Source: Siphonodentalium dalli
Taxonomy: Eukaryota > Mollusca > Scaphopoda > Gadilida > Siphonodentaliidae
Assembly (NCBI GenBank): GCA_032622095.1
Contig: CP136067.1
Span: 93,236,707-93,300,706 of the forward strand
Length of the DNA stretch: 64,000 nt
Direction of reading: 5' to 3'
Below are positions 13,001-28,000 of this stretch, in pieces. Under the pieces are notes generated by a model, which saw only the letters and a program-made list of their open reading frames with translations, did not search any database and was not told the origin of the DNA. The translations under genes and the position numbers were made by a program. Each line of letters opens with the position of its first letter. Within the stretch, counting starts at the first letter, position 1.

Positions 13001-16000
13001 AGCGATGTGCATCAAGTTGCTTTTTTGTCAGGTATTTGACAAACCGGCAGAATTTCGTTGAACAAAATGTTGATAAATAACAGGTTTTGGGCAATTTTAT
13101 AATATAGTTGACTGTGGTTAGCATTAATGTTGAGCAATTACTCGATTCTGATAACAGAAGCGGCATTTCAAAAAAATATTGTTGTTGGAATCGGATGATA
13201 TGGGGACATCTAATCGGATTGAGTACCTTTAAATGCCGCATTTGTGCGTGTTTTTTAAATTAAAAATAAATGCACAGAACAAACCTGACAGAGACTGCTG
13301 AGCTCTGGTAATGTCGGTGGGTGTGCCAAATATTCTTTTAGTTACGGTTCAGGAGCAGAAATTACTACTTACCAGTTGAATCGGGATCCAGGGTAGGTTC
13401 AGATTACCCAGACAGAGTACTTTATGTAACTTAGAACTCGGTTATGAATTCCATGTAATTTTAAAATCGGTTATGAATTCCATGTAATTTTAAATGCCCT
13501 GCATTACAGACTCTACGAGAGAGATATATAAAACCCAACTTCTACCGAAAACCGAATATTATTAAATTGAATGAACTATTCAATTCGGGAAAGGGGAAGA
13601 GAACACAAAATCTTTCACTTTTCATTAATAGGGTTATGCCATTCTTTAGGCTCTCCTGAGGCATTCTATAACTGCACACGTTAGAACACGACCATGGGTT
13701 GTTGAATTAAATAATTGTTGAATTTCACTATATATTGTGTACTATCTTGCACATAATAATCACTCAAAACTCCTCATGCATCGCACATGCACTATAAACT
13801 GTATTTTTGGCGACTGGTTTCATAGTGCACTCCTCTTACTGTAAAGTTTTATGTCGCAGCCAGCGATGGCTATCCGTTGTGAATAGCGATCTTATTTCGC
13901 GGGGAAGCTCGTGGCTCACGACGACAGTGTAATACTTTCAGACGACGTCGACGTATGTAAGTAGGGTTAATCGTAGCTGAAAGTTCAATGTCTTTAGCTG
14001 AAATGCCGGTGTCCTAATCTTCTGGGAATTATAACTCTGAGTGGACGACCTATAATTATGGGTCGTTGACTTTTAGAGTTAAATGCTTTGTCAAAGCGGA
14101 TTATTAATTGTCCATCTGGTTTGATGTAAGCGACACGTGTCCGAGTCAGATCACGACATTTGGCGGCTCAGGGCGTTGTCCTTTTCAGCGGATATATACT
14201 CACTGTCGGATACCCGTTTAGGTTCGGACATTCCAAGATGGCGGCGCCCACTAACGCAGATAAACGGTAAGTGTATATATTGTCTCCAAGCAGGTTCGGA
14301 CAAATTTGGTTCAGGTTCGGACAATTTTAGTTCAGGTTCGGACGCATCAAAACCTTACCTATAAATGACATGCCGACGTGCAGTCGCGATCTTATTGTGC
14401 GTGTTATTAACGAACATGCATTGTTAAATTTGTTATATCTAAATATGTCAGCTGAAGTTCCCAAATATAGGTGGTAAATTCTCCGAATTAATGGGAAAAA
14501 AGCCATAGTTGAATATTCCCGAGAAATGTCTACTATAAACCAGTTAGTGGGAATTATTACATTTTACATATGAGCAACAGTGCATGGTATTATATAGTAC
14601 TTATCTTCTGAAATATCGGGGATACATGGATATTTAATACCTGGTTCTCGATTTTGAACCCCGAGGCGGAGCCAAGGGGTTTCAAAAAGATACATCCGGG
14701 TATTAAATCTCCTAGTATCCCACGATGTTGGCGGAGCTAACGATTTTGTCCCACATCAATAGCTACCATGTGGTGTGCTTTTTATAGGTTATCAGATAAA
14801 TTCACACCAATCAGCACCAAGAAGAATAATTCAGTAGCAGACCTATCGATCCTGTTTTAGGTGACGTCAATTAAGCTCAGCGCGCTAGAACAATGTCACG
14901 ATTGGTGAAACTGCTAGTTCAAGGGTAATTCATAACCACGATGTTTCACGTGCTTTTTACGCCCACTGTCAAGAGTTACGGGGACATGGTGCATGATTTA
15001 AACGTGACGTTGTTGTCAATCAGATTGCTAGTTACAACCGGGTGTGGGGACAAGCGTTGTTCGTTATATGTTTCCCTATGAAATAGCTGTAATTTTAAAT
15101 GACATACGATGCGCTCTCTTTCGTCAGGACTTTGGCATGGATAATAATTTTCAAACGTTATCTCACTGTAGATACTTCTGTTTAAAATAGGGTACACAAT
15201 TATTGACGCGTGTATCATCAATGGAACTACGCGAAATTCCGCGGAAGACTGAAAATAGATTATTACTGCGATAAGTTCTAAAGAAAAACAAATGATCGCG
15301 TTTTATTACGTATTCAGTTATTTGTTAATTGGGTTTCTGTGTGTAATATTGAACCATTGGGTAGGCACTATTCTCTTAAGCGCATGAAGGAAATTTTCCA
15401 CCAAAATTTAGAGATGCATGCTTAATTTGCCAACGGGACAGCTGATATTGTTTGCATAAGTTTCGCTACTTCGGCTTCTAAATTCTTGTTTCGATAAACA
15501 AATACTTGTAGTTTTGCAGAATGCTTACCATAAGCATAACATAAAGAGAACACATATGGTTTCTCGAATAATATATTAGGTATTATTCGGCAAACCATAG
15601 GTATTCTCTATGTTCGCATAGTGCTGAATAGAACGCAACATGTTGGGCTCTAATTAATAGTCCTGCATAATAGTCGTGTGACAAATGGTTAACTTGTAAC
15701 TGGATTCAACATTTAGAAATGAGGCAAAACACATAAGGCTTATATTGAAAAGAATATGTTTCGTGTGAATACCCAAATATATCATCCAATCATTGATACA
15801 AAACATGGTATATATTGTCTCCCATCAAACCATGTCACCGCTCGTTTCGTGTTCAATTGCATCAATAAAAACATTAATTTCAGAAAAGTACCACATCCTA
15901 GTAATAAAACATATATTTCTTTTCATGTTTACCATAAGTGCAGTAGAAAATTATCACTTTATAATTACTTTTATCGTATACAACTTCCCAAACAACAGCG

Positions 16001-19000
16001 GCTCGCTGATTCCACGAGTCGCCATCCGAGAGTCAAGCGCAGATAATAGCATTTGAAATTATCTGCCCTTGACTCTCGGATGGCGACTCGTGGAATCGTC
16101 AGCCCACAGTTGCACAGTTGTTTTCGGATGTTGTATACGATAAAAGTAATTATAAAGTGATAATTTTCTACTGCACTTACGGTAAACGTGAAAAGAAATA
16201 TGTTTTATTGGTACTTTTCTGAAATTAATGTTTTTATTGATGCAATTGAACACGAAACGAGCGGTGACATGGTTTGATGGGAGATGGGTGGGCTCAGTAG
16301 CTTTCCCTACTTGTCAATTATATTAATAAGTAGTGGTGGTGACATATCTTTTCGGTTTTTTTGACAAGTTTCCAACAACTGTGCATACATCTCACACGAA
16401 TAAAATAAGAAAGTCCGCCCAAATTATTCACGAGTGGGCTAAAACCATGCCTCGTGTTCCCCATTTACCGTTTCTTTTACGAATGGAAGATAACCAAATG
16501 CACAAAAACGCAATAAGAACGCGACTGTACCTCGGCGTGTTATTTTTATGCGAAGTTTTTGATGCGTCCGAACCTGAACCAAATTTGTCCGAACCTGAAC
16601 GAAAATTATGTCTGAACCTGAACAAAATCATTGCGAATGTTGCGAATCCGAACCTGAACATTTTGAAAATTTCAAAGGTCGTTTTTCGGAGTTAGACAAT
16701 AAAAATATCGCCGGTTTTGCATTCCGAAGATGTGTGGTGACCTAATCTACCCACAACAATACATAAATTTGCGGATGCATGAGCCCAGGGCCAGAAAAAT
16801 ACGAAAAAGCGAACATTTCGCCGCCTCGATAAAATTTCTAAAAATTATGACGACTTGACACGCCAAATACAACAATTCACATGCCTCTCATGCGAAAGGC
16901 GTGTTACGTATGTGTTGGGCATACAAATTCCTACATAACTGTTTCAAGGTGTATCACCGAAAAATGTCGTTGATTGCTGCTTGGAGACAATATATACACT
17001 TACTGTTTATCTGCTTTAGTGGGCGCCGCCATCTTGGAATGTCCGAACCTAAACGGGTATCCGACAGTGATACTAGGAGAGCCAAGCTCTCGGAGACTCT
17101 TGTTCTGACACTTGCTCAGACTCTCGACTCGAACGCATTAGTGAGAAGTCATGTTATTATATTTTTCTCCGTGGCCGCCTGATGTGATGTTGTAAATATT
17201 TGTACAATAAAATTCATCAACGTGTTTCCGAGAATTCCAACTTAATGGTTAGAACCTGGGGAGTGCTACATTCCCGAGATGGTGCCGAGTTAGCAGGACA
17301 TTTCTTGGAATTCTTGGACAGGAATGTTCAATTTAGCCAAATGATTCCAATGTTTTGCAAGAATATCTACACGGATGGTCAGTGGTATTTTGTGTTATGA
17401 CACACCCGGATTGGGTTAAAATGTCGATTTTAAAAATAGATAGATCGCTGTACATGTATCGCCATTGTATATAGGCGTTATCAAAATGGTTTTAATGTGT
17501 TCAAGTTTCGAACAAACCAAAGTTGATCAGAGTTGAAAGTCGGAAAGTCAGAAATGTAACTGAATAAACAATTATGGTATGCCCATACACGAAAAGAATG
17601 GCTAGAAAATTGATTATGCCATAATAAAATTTGTTCCGGGTATTCTGAGAGTGTCTGTAAGTAATAAACCAAACTAACATGCTACCAGCATGTCTAAAAT
17701 GTTTGTTGACGGCACCGAATACACGGAATAGAATAGAAACAAAGAAGGAACTTACCTTCAACGGAATTTAAATGGATCCGAAAATAGTCCTATTAATTCC
17801 ATGGAAGATATACGGACTAAAGACACAAATTGAACCATAACTATTTTGAAAACTTGTCATTAAGAAATATATCCGTTCCCACAGAAAATTTGTATACAAC
17901 AGCTGTACAGCACCAACGAGAACATATTAGGAACGTATAGTCCATGTGCATGATTTGGTGATTTTGAGATAAATCCACCCCCTTTGTAAGATCCATACAA
18001 ATTGTTGTGGTCAAAATTAGTGAATGCCGCAGTGCTCGTCTATTCAAAACACCAGATTAAAATCTTGCCTTGGTGCATCAATTATTGAGGCTAGCTATCG
18101 AACAGGGCACTGAGTTGACCTTTGAAGATTATTCATGCGTGCTGAATTAATTATGGGGTTTGTGTTGTAGTCTGAATTAAAGTGGTAAAAATGGTCGTTA
18201 GCAATGGTCAGAAAAGCTATCGATTTTTGTTAAAGGGACATGTGGATAAAAATTAGCTTACGCATATCGTTTAAGAGTTGTCGGAGGTCATGAAAATAAA
18301 AGTTGTATAGTGAACCATTGAATGGTTTTAAAGGGACATTTCATGATAATAATGTAATGTAGGTTGTATTAAAATCCCATATATAATTAGCTATGTGAAC
18401 CAATTAGCCAAGCAAATTGTCTCAGGGGTTGTACATTTTATTCCGTTGTTTCACAAGGAATAACTATATATGAAATATTTGACATTTATGTAAAATGTCC
18501 GTAATTGGTGTGGGTGTTACATGACAGTTGTTAGAATTACTAGCTGACAAGCTATAGATTACTCGACGGGTATGCCCAAATACGGGGCCCGTGATATTTG
18601 ATTTGGCGTTCCAAGTTTATGGAATCGTGCTTTGACACAAATGACGAGATTTGACTTGTCGGCGCTAATGATGTTGTAAAACGTTTATGTAATAGAGCAT
18701 TAAGTTACATGCTGGTATTCATGGATATGTTTAGTTTGGCATTCCAGGTTAATGGATAGCGATGTTTATTTAACATGCGTGATTCGACACGCAGTGCCAA
18801 AGATTTCTAAAATCTCAGTTGATAGAGCATTTGTGCAAGATCGTTTTGTACCATGCTCGTATTTGTAGAAGCTTGGAGCCAAATTAAAATGTGAATTGGT
18901 TAGATTGTCATTTCAAGGTTGAAATCGTGTTATACACATATAAGCGTGTTGTAACGCTATTGACATTACCCAGATAATTCATTTCAGTTCTTACACAACG

Positions 19001-22000
19001 TATATGAAGTCCTTTCCACTAGACAGTATTGAACCTTTATTTATGCCCAAATTCAAGATCGAGTTGAACTTTATTCATCTTTCGTATCGAAACAAGGCAA
19101 ATATAACCCTCCACAGGAAGTCAAATTCTGGATATTAAACCATATTGATCCTTTGTCAAATGTCGCCCGAATTCAAGGTCAAATTGAAATTCATTCCAAT
19201 TTTCGTACCGACACAAGGCGATTATTTGAACATAGCTATGACGATGGGATCGACGCCTCTATCGTTTGGATCTGGATCCGCTGGGTATTCGGAATGGAGC
19301 CAGGACGAACGGAGTTAATAGGGAGGCCACTATTAACTCCCAACACGGAATGAGAAGGTAATATTCCAGGATGTTGCCATTCTCCTGTTCGGAACAATTC
19401 CTGCTATCGACGATTCGGATTATGACATTCATGTGTTAAAACTTATGTTTTACTGTGTTACATGTATATTCCAAATGGGATAGTTTGGATCTCCACTCAC
19501 GGAATTATCAAGTTTTTTGTCTTAGGACAAAAATCTTGAAAAAGGTGATGAGAGTTATGTAATACTTTCAGATGACGTCGACGTATGTAAGTAGGGTTAA
19601 TCGTAGCTGAAAGTTCAATGTCTTTAGCTGAAATGCCGGTGTCCTAATCTTCTGGGAATTATAACTCTGAGTGGACGACCTATAATTATGCATCGTTGAC
19701 TTTTAGAGTTAAATGCTTTGTCAAAGCGGATTATTAATTGTCCATCTGGTTTGATGTAAGCGACACGTGTCCGAGTCAGATCACGACATTTGGCGGCTAA
19801 GGGCGTTGTCCTTTTCAGCGGATATATACTAGGAGAGCCAAGCTCTCGGAGACTCTTGTTCTGACACTTGCTCAGACTCTCGACTCGAACGCATTAGCGA
19901 GAAGTCATGTTATTATATTTTTCTCCGTGGCCGCCTGATGTGATGTTGTAAATATTTGTACAATAAAATTCATCAACGTGTTTCCGAGATTTCCAACTTA
20001 ATGGTTAGAACCTGGGGAGTGCTACACGAGTACAGTGATTGACAATCTAAACAGCATATCGAGGTCGTAGCTCAATACAACTGGATGGTTTACATGATAT
20101 ACATATACAGTCTCGAACGGAGTAAAGTGATATATTGCAGAAAATAAATTTCAGGTGTTATTTAAGCTTATTAGAAACCATGAAATCGTAACCGTTATTA
20201 CGGATAGTAAAATACGAGAACGATTAGAAAGTACACAAAGGTTGGTGACGTGGTACCCTATCCGTATCCGTAATCGTAAACGTGAGTTTTGCGAAAGGTA
20301 TCTAATACCTCATAACTACAGACACTGTAACGTATATTATTGCGCTGTACAGTAGCACGAGTTTATAACCAACCGACACCAAGCCATCGACTCGTTCAAT
20401 CTCGCACCATATTTTCGACATGATGATATAGTCTGAATCAGATATTTTGATATACAATGTATACGTTACAAGTACGTGTGATAGAATTATGCTATTAGAG
20501 ACCTTTCGCAAAACTCACGTTTACGATTACGGATACGGATAGGGTACTACGTCACCAACATTTGTGTACTTTCTAATCGTTGTCGTATTTTACTATCCGC
20601 AATAACGGTTACGATTTCATGGTTTCTAATAAGCTCAAATAACACCTGAAATTTATTTTCTGCAATATATCACTTTACTCCGTTCGAGACTGTATACGTA
20701 TATCATGTAAAGCATCCAGTTGTATTGAGCTACGACCTCGATGTGCTGTTTAGATTGGCAATCACTGTACTCGTCGTCGTGAATCTCGAGCTTCCCGCGA
20801 AATAAGATCGCTATTAACAACGGATAGTAATCGCTGCCTGCGACACAACACTTTGCAGTAATAGAGACCTTTCGCATCCTCACGTTTACGATTACGAATA
20901 CGGATAGCTATTCGTAGTCGTAAGTCTATCCGAATGGCCAAAAAGTCCTTTCGCAAAACGATTACGCGTAAGAGTTTTGACGAACATGTACCACCTTTAC
21001 AACCCAAAGCGTGTGTTTGGTATACAATCCCTTAATACTTCACTTATCGTCTCATATGCAACAATGCGATAATCATGACATGTTAATTTTGTCAATAATT
21101 CGACCAGTCACAACGTACGACCCGGGATTCTCGTGATATATTGTGGCAATACAGGTATAAATGCCAGGTCATATGTGGTGGAAATTCAGTTCGTTGTTAG
21201 CATGGATGACCAGATAGACGTTATGCTGATGGGGAAGAGGGGTTCCTGAATTTGGACCTCACATCAACCACGACGCCATCGTTCAAGCCCCTTCAAGTCC
21301 GCGATTTGATTTCAATGCGATTTCGGCTTCACCTTTTTGGGTTTACAAAATCCGACATAAGGTTGGTGAGCTCGCTGATGTGCATCACTTCTGATTTGTT
21401 ACTACCAAATCGAAACAAAGAGACACGGTAGAAGCGATGTGCATCAAGTTGCTTTTTCAAAGTTTTTTGTCAGATAATTTCGTTGAACAAAATGTTGATA
21501 AATAGGTTTTGGGCAATTTTCTAATATAGCATTAATTTTGAGCAATTACTCGATTCTGATAACAGAAGCGGCATTTCAAAAAAAAAATTGTTGTTGGAAT
21601 CTGATGATATGGGGACATCTAATCGGATTGAGTACCTTTAAATGCTGCATTTGTGCGGGTTTTTAAATTAAAAATAAATGCAAAGAACAAACCTGACAGA
21701 TACATGTACTGCTCAGCTCTGGTGATGTCGGTGGGTGGGCCAAATATTCTTTTAGTTCAGGAGCAGAAATCACTACTTACCAGTTGAATCGGGATCAAGG
21801 GTAGGTTCAGATTACTCAGACAGAAAGATTACTTTATGTAACTTAGAACTCGGTTATGAATGCCATGTAATTTTAAAATGCCCTGCATTACAGACTCTAC
21901 GAAAGAGATATATAAAACCCAACTTCTACCGAAAACTGAATATTATTAAATTGAATGAACTATTCAATTCGGGAAAGGGGAAGAGAAAACAAAATCTTTC

Positions 22001-25000
22001 ACTATTCATTAATAGGGTTATGCCATTCTTTAGGCTCCCCTGAGGCATTCTATAACTGCACACGTTAGGACGTCACCATGGGTTGTTGAATTAAATAATT
22101 GTTGAATTTCACTATATATTGTGTTCTATCTTGCACATAATAATCACTCACAACTCCTCATGCATCGCACACTATATACTGTATTTTTGGTGACTGGTTT
22201 CATAGCGCACTCCTCTTACTGTAATGTTTTGTGTCGCAGCCAGCGATGTCTATCCGTTGTGAATAGCGATCTTATTTCGCGGGAAGCTCGTGATTTACGA
22301 CGACGAGTACAGTGATTGACAATCTAAACAGCATATCGAGGTCATAGCTCAATACAACTGTATGGTTTACATGATATACATATACAGTCTCGAACGGAGT
22401 AAAGTGATATATTGCAGAAAATAAATTTCAGGTGTTATTTGAGTATATTAGAAACCATGAAATCGTAAACGTTATTACGGATAGTAAAATACGAGAACGA
22501 TAAGAAAGTACACAAAGGTTGGTGACGTAGTACCCTATCCGTATCCGTAATCGTAAACGTGAGTTTTGCGAAAGGTCTCTAATATATAGAAGTGCACTAT
22601 GAAACCAGTCGCCAAAAATACACGACTGACATGGATTTGGTGGTACTAAAAGAATATGTGGCACACCCACCGACATCACCGTGTCGACTTTGTTTCGATT
22701 TGATAGGACCAAATCAGAAGTGATGCACATCAGCGAGCACAGCAACCTCATGTCTGATTTCCTAAACCAAAAGAGGTGATAGGCCTGGATAGGATAGGAT
22801 ATTTGATTTCCAATACACATACACAGAGACGTGGCGACAGGGGGGGGGGGTGTCTCACCCTCCAACTTTGGTCAAAATTTTCAACAGTTGGAAATTTCAT
22901 ACCTGACACAACATTATTTGGAAATTTTACACCAACAATAGGTTGAAAATGTTCTTGTAGTTTGATTTTCAAACAACTTATTGTGGGGAATTTATTGTTT
23001 TTGGACCAATATTTGCATATTTTCCTTCTTTTGATAAAAATTTTGGACTGAAATGGCCATCAGTTAGAAATTTTCCAACCTTAGGGGTGTCAGGTTGGAA
23101 ATTTCCAACACTTGGAAAGCTTGTGTCCTGGTCAAAAACTTCTAGTTAATTTAAGAAAATAATATTGTCCTACATTTGGTCAAAATTGTCACTGGAATTG
23201 TCATCAGTTGGAAATTTCCAACTCTATGAATGCTTGAGGCTAGGATTTTGCGATTTTCTTGTTCACGTTTAAAAAAGACTTTCGCCCGGTGTGTCCTGGT
23301 CCCTCCCCGTGGCCAATAAAAAAACTGCTAATGAGTTTAAGAAAACAATATTTTACTACATTTGGTTAAAATCGTTGACTGAAAATTTCCAAACTAAGGG
23401 AGAGTATGAGGTTTGAAATTTCCAACACTAGGAAAGCTTGAGGTCAGTCTAGATGCTAGGATTTGGCGATTTTCTTGTTTAGTTTTCACAATTTTCTCAC
23501 ACCGGGCCGAACAACCATGGTCGGCCCGGTGGGTCCTGGTCTATTGCCCGTAATCGTGTGCACACCACAACGGAAACCCTCTAGCCACGTCCTTGCACAT
23601 ACATATTACATAATAATGATGACAATTATGGATAATTCTGTCGTAAATTGTGGGGGGTGGCATATCTGGCTAGACTGTCTTCCTGCCGAAATCGCATTGA
23701 AATAAAATTGCGGACTGAAAGGGTCTTGAAATGGTGGCGTCGTGGTTGATGTGAGGTCCAAATTTAGGAACCGCTCTTCCCCATAGCGCCTATCTGGTCA
23801 TCCATGATAACAACGAACTGAATTTCCACCACATATGACCTGGCATTTATACCTGTATTGCCATAATATATCACGAGAATCCCGGGTCGTACGTTGTGAC
23901 TGGTCGAATTATTGACAATATAAACAGGTCATGATTATCGCATTGTTGCAAATGAGACGATAAGTGAAGTATTAAGGGACTGTATACCAAACACACGCTT
24001 TGAGTTGTAAAAGTGGTACGAAATAATGATGGTACGTGTTCGTCAAAACTCTTACGCGTAGTCGTTTTGCGAAAGGACTTTTTGGCCATACGGATAGACT
24101 TACGACTACGAATAGCTATCCGTATTCGTAATCGTAAACGTGAGGATGCGAAAGGTCTCTATTATTTGTAAACCCCTGCGAGGAAGAACGAACCTTCGAC
24201 ATCTGGAAATAACTGATGACATTAATCTCGAGTATTTTTCTGAACTCGTCAGCGGTGAATTCATCAATCGTCTTCTCTGTAGGATCTGGAACGCAGATCC
24301 AAATTTAATTAATTATACAATGACATGATTTAAATAATTATACAATAACATGATTTAATTAATTATACAATAACACGATTTAATTAATTATACAATAAGA
24401 TGATTTTCGAGGGAGTTGTGGGGGGGGTGGAAAAAAGATTTTTCCGGGCACGTATGCCGGGGTGGGTGGGTGGTCGATGGGGCCAACAAACAATTTTTTC
24501 CGCAACTCCAAAATATTTTTCCTGCAAGTCTGTTTGACTGTTTTTGCAATGAGTTTGTCTTAAAACACATCTATATGTCAATATTAACATAAATGACAGA
24601 TTTCATCATGATCAGACAAACAGTATAGCCTGTAGCCCATGCTAATGGATTGAATTTTGAAATCCAAGATGGCTGCTGGCAGCCATGTTTTTTTTTACGG
24701 AATGACCCCAAAATGACTTGTTCCTATTTACATGTCAATGTTAACATGCATCCATGAGTAATAGTATGCACAGACATTCATATACAGCTGTTTACAGTGA
24801 ATTTCCCCCCCCCCCCCCCGCAAATCTCTGTTTTAGTGTTAAAAGGGGAGTGGGTGTCCAAAAATGGTCAGAAAAAACTGCCGAAAACGGAATAAAATTT
24901 GGACGCGGGGGTGGGTGGGTCACAACAAGGGTCAAACGTCAGAAATCAGCATACGTGCCTGCAAATTTTGTCCGACTCCCCCACCCTCTGGGAGTTGCGG

Positions 25001-28000
25001 CTATTTTTAAAACGTAAATCCGCGCGAAAAACATTCGGAGCGTACCGAAATCGTAATAAAGAGGTTAACTCTATCTTGTTACCACCCCTCAACTAATTAC
25101 GACCAATTGCATTCTGAATGCAGTCACCACGATCTTACGATCAAAATCAACCACGTTATTATGACTTTATGGACAATAGAAGGCAAAATTACGTGACCCA
25201 CGTGTTCATCGCTCGTTGGTTGTATAGTATAGGGTGGCTCCGTGACAAAATATAGGTGATTGTGCATTTTATGGTAAAATCACCAAACTTTGTGTATGAC
25301 ATCCTGGCATGATACTTTGTTGATTTGGATATCAAGCCAAGCTAGGGTTTGTCCATGGTTGCCATGGTAACCTCTGAAAAAAAAGTGGTCGATAAAATGC
25401 CGACAAATTTCATTGAAAGGGCGTGGAATGATTCGTCTCCACATCTAGTGACAATTGTTAGTGGTCAATAATGACTAAACGAGTCTGTATTGACTATGTT
25501 GACATGTTTTGAGTTATCATGGTAAAAATATGAATGTTGGTGTTAAAAAAAATGGCGGATAAAATGGTCACCAAAATACATTTTTGGCGTTTTTTTCAAT
25601 GCTTCAATTTGGATGTTTTAAAAAAAAAAAATTCACCTACCCCTATATCATTTCTCATCCCAAATTCCCACAACAATAAATACAGTTCAATTTCAATATC
25701 AACATGATCCGACCAGGAAACACATATATTAAAATTTTAGGTATTTAATTTTCTGAAGATAATACACCAATCAGCTGTCGGGGATTTTTTAACCCGTAGA
25801 ATAGTGTCATTGTATTTTTCCAAGAACGATAATTCAGCATAATTAGTTCCTTGTAACCTCTAGAGCTGTCGTCTCTATGCAATTGTGTTGGTACTACATA
25901 ATTTTGACGAATGCACTGCAGATAGAGCAGTGTGTGGGGTTATAATAGTTTCGAGGTAAGAGAACTCAACACATGTATACGTTCACACAGTCGCGCATTA
26001 TGCCGTTTCCGATTCCGGAACTTGAAATGTAATAATGCACATGGCGTAACAAGTGTGTACTCGGGCCCGAATATTGTGTTCGAGTTGTTACTTTTAATGA
26101 CTTGAATGCGTCTTTCTGGGACATAATATACTGGTTATAGAAAGAAATATGAGGTATTAATCAATCTATTTGATATCGGTGAACATTCAAAAGCGATTAT
26201 TGTTAGGTGTATTTTGGAGCGCAAATCACCACGTGGCTCTAAACATACAGTTACATCGTGCATATGAATAATTAGGTGGATAACCACTACTACTAGTATA
26301 TGTAACCTTACCTATTTCGAATTAATATGCAACACACGTGGTCATTAACACTCGATGTCCCCTGCACATCTCTCAACCAATACTTAAACATGGAGTAAAA
26401 TTTGTCTGAATGTCTATAATAATGTCTTAATTTGTGTGTAATGATATTAAAGTAAACATTATGAATCAAATATCTTAAACAATTATGGGTGAACCACCAA
26501 TCAATCTATAATAGACCAATAAATCGAAAACTACTTTGCTATAAATCACAAACGTAAAGCAGGCATTTATATAGAGTCAGTGTATAGGGCAGTGCAAAGG
26601 GGGTAGCGGAGCGCGTTACATGCCCCTTTGTTTAAACAAAATTAATTCTGATTTCTTTTGAAAGACACGGAATAATTATTTACTGAGAATATTCAAAATA
26701 GACATATAACGATTACAGGAAAGCAAATATAATATCAATAGTCAAGAAATTCCGAGTTCCCTCTTGTACAACAGTGAGCACTGTGCCAGGAAGACCGATC
26801 GATCAATTTTAGCCTGATCGGGCTATTATAAATTGATTAGTGGTTCAGTCAGACCTGTTAAACCAGTCGGGCTAAATAGACCAAACGGTCATTCTATAAT
26901 TTTCTCTCAACCAATACTTAAACAACCGTGGCCCGTAGCGCCCTCGGCTGCCCCATTTTACAATGCCCCTTAGGCTATACGCCGACTATATATACGCGTC
27001 CTTTACCGTTAATAAACAGTACACCATATATTTTCCTACACAGTAGCAAATGGGCGTCTGGTTCAAACGTGTAAAATATAAATTAAAAATATATATAAAT
27101 TTAAACAGAGCACGCCTCTTTAAAAACCGCTTCGGTATACGTACTGGTACGTACGTATGTATAGTGAAGCAGTTTTTAAAGTGGCGCGCTCGGTTTAAAA
27201 TTACATATATTTTTATTGATATTTGACTCCATTGACACACCCATGGGTGCCATAGATCTAAATGTTATACTGCAAAATGTATAGTAGACTGTATTGCCCT
27301 ATATATACCACAGTATACCATACATGTATATTTAGTAGTTATAGCACAAAAGTTATGTTCGATCGACACAGAGCATTAATTGGCACAAACAACTACTCTG
27401 AGTGCTCTCGCACATATTTGAACCACATTTCCATAAATAAAATGATGGGTGTATGTTACGTGGTTTTAAGGAACAATGCTAGGTACTAAGGGCTGTAACG
27501 ATTCATCGTGAATTCAATGTATCGCGATAAACTTCCAAACGATAAACGTATCGTATCGTGTCATGTGTATCGCGATGCAGGAAATCAAATAATTTATGAA
27601 GATTGGCATAAGAGCAACACCTGCAATGTTCTCTCAAGTACATGCATACATGTTTATTATGTGTATTTGACTCATCTAGCTAACTATTCAACTGCATTGT
27701 AGTTTAACATGAACTCCATCTCCAATTACAAGCATGTTGGTTCTGATGAGTCAGGTCGTGTTCATTTGAGAACACTTATTCAGTGTATATATGTATCGTT
27801 GATCATGCATCACGATTCGTATATAGCAGAAGAAAGAACCAATACTTGCTCTATATTGTGAGATATCAATCATTTAGAAAATGAGTTAGGTATAATAGGT
27901 AAGATTGTTCAGGTAAGTAAATTGGCTCAATCTGGTTACGAAATTCCCATGGAAGTTTAATGTTTGATAATTTCTGTTCAGTTGATTTGACTAGGCTTTG

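Larger units (their letters stand above)
13929..17274 (+). mobile_element. Dispersed unit D, copy 1 (interrupted)
   Basis: 13929-14200 plus 17070-17274 match 19556-20027 almost base for base (GTAATACTTTCAG to GGGGAGTGCTAC). Imperfect GTGTA ends suggest that D itself is a small DNA element inserted into family E sequence. Confidence 0.7.

Noticed and set aside
15756-16253. Overlapping ORFs on both strands encoding similar peptides
   Set aside because: They are the two arms of one foldback read in opposite directions, not genes.
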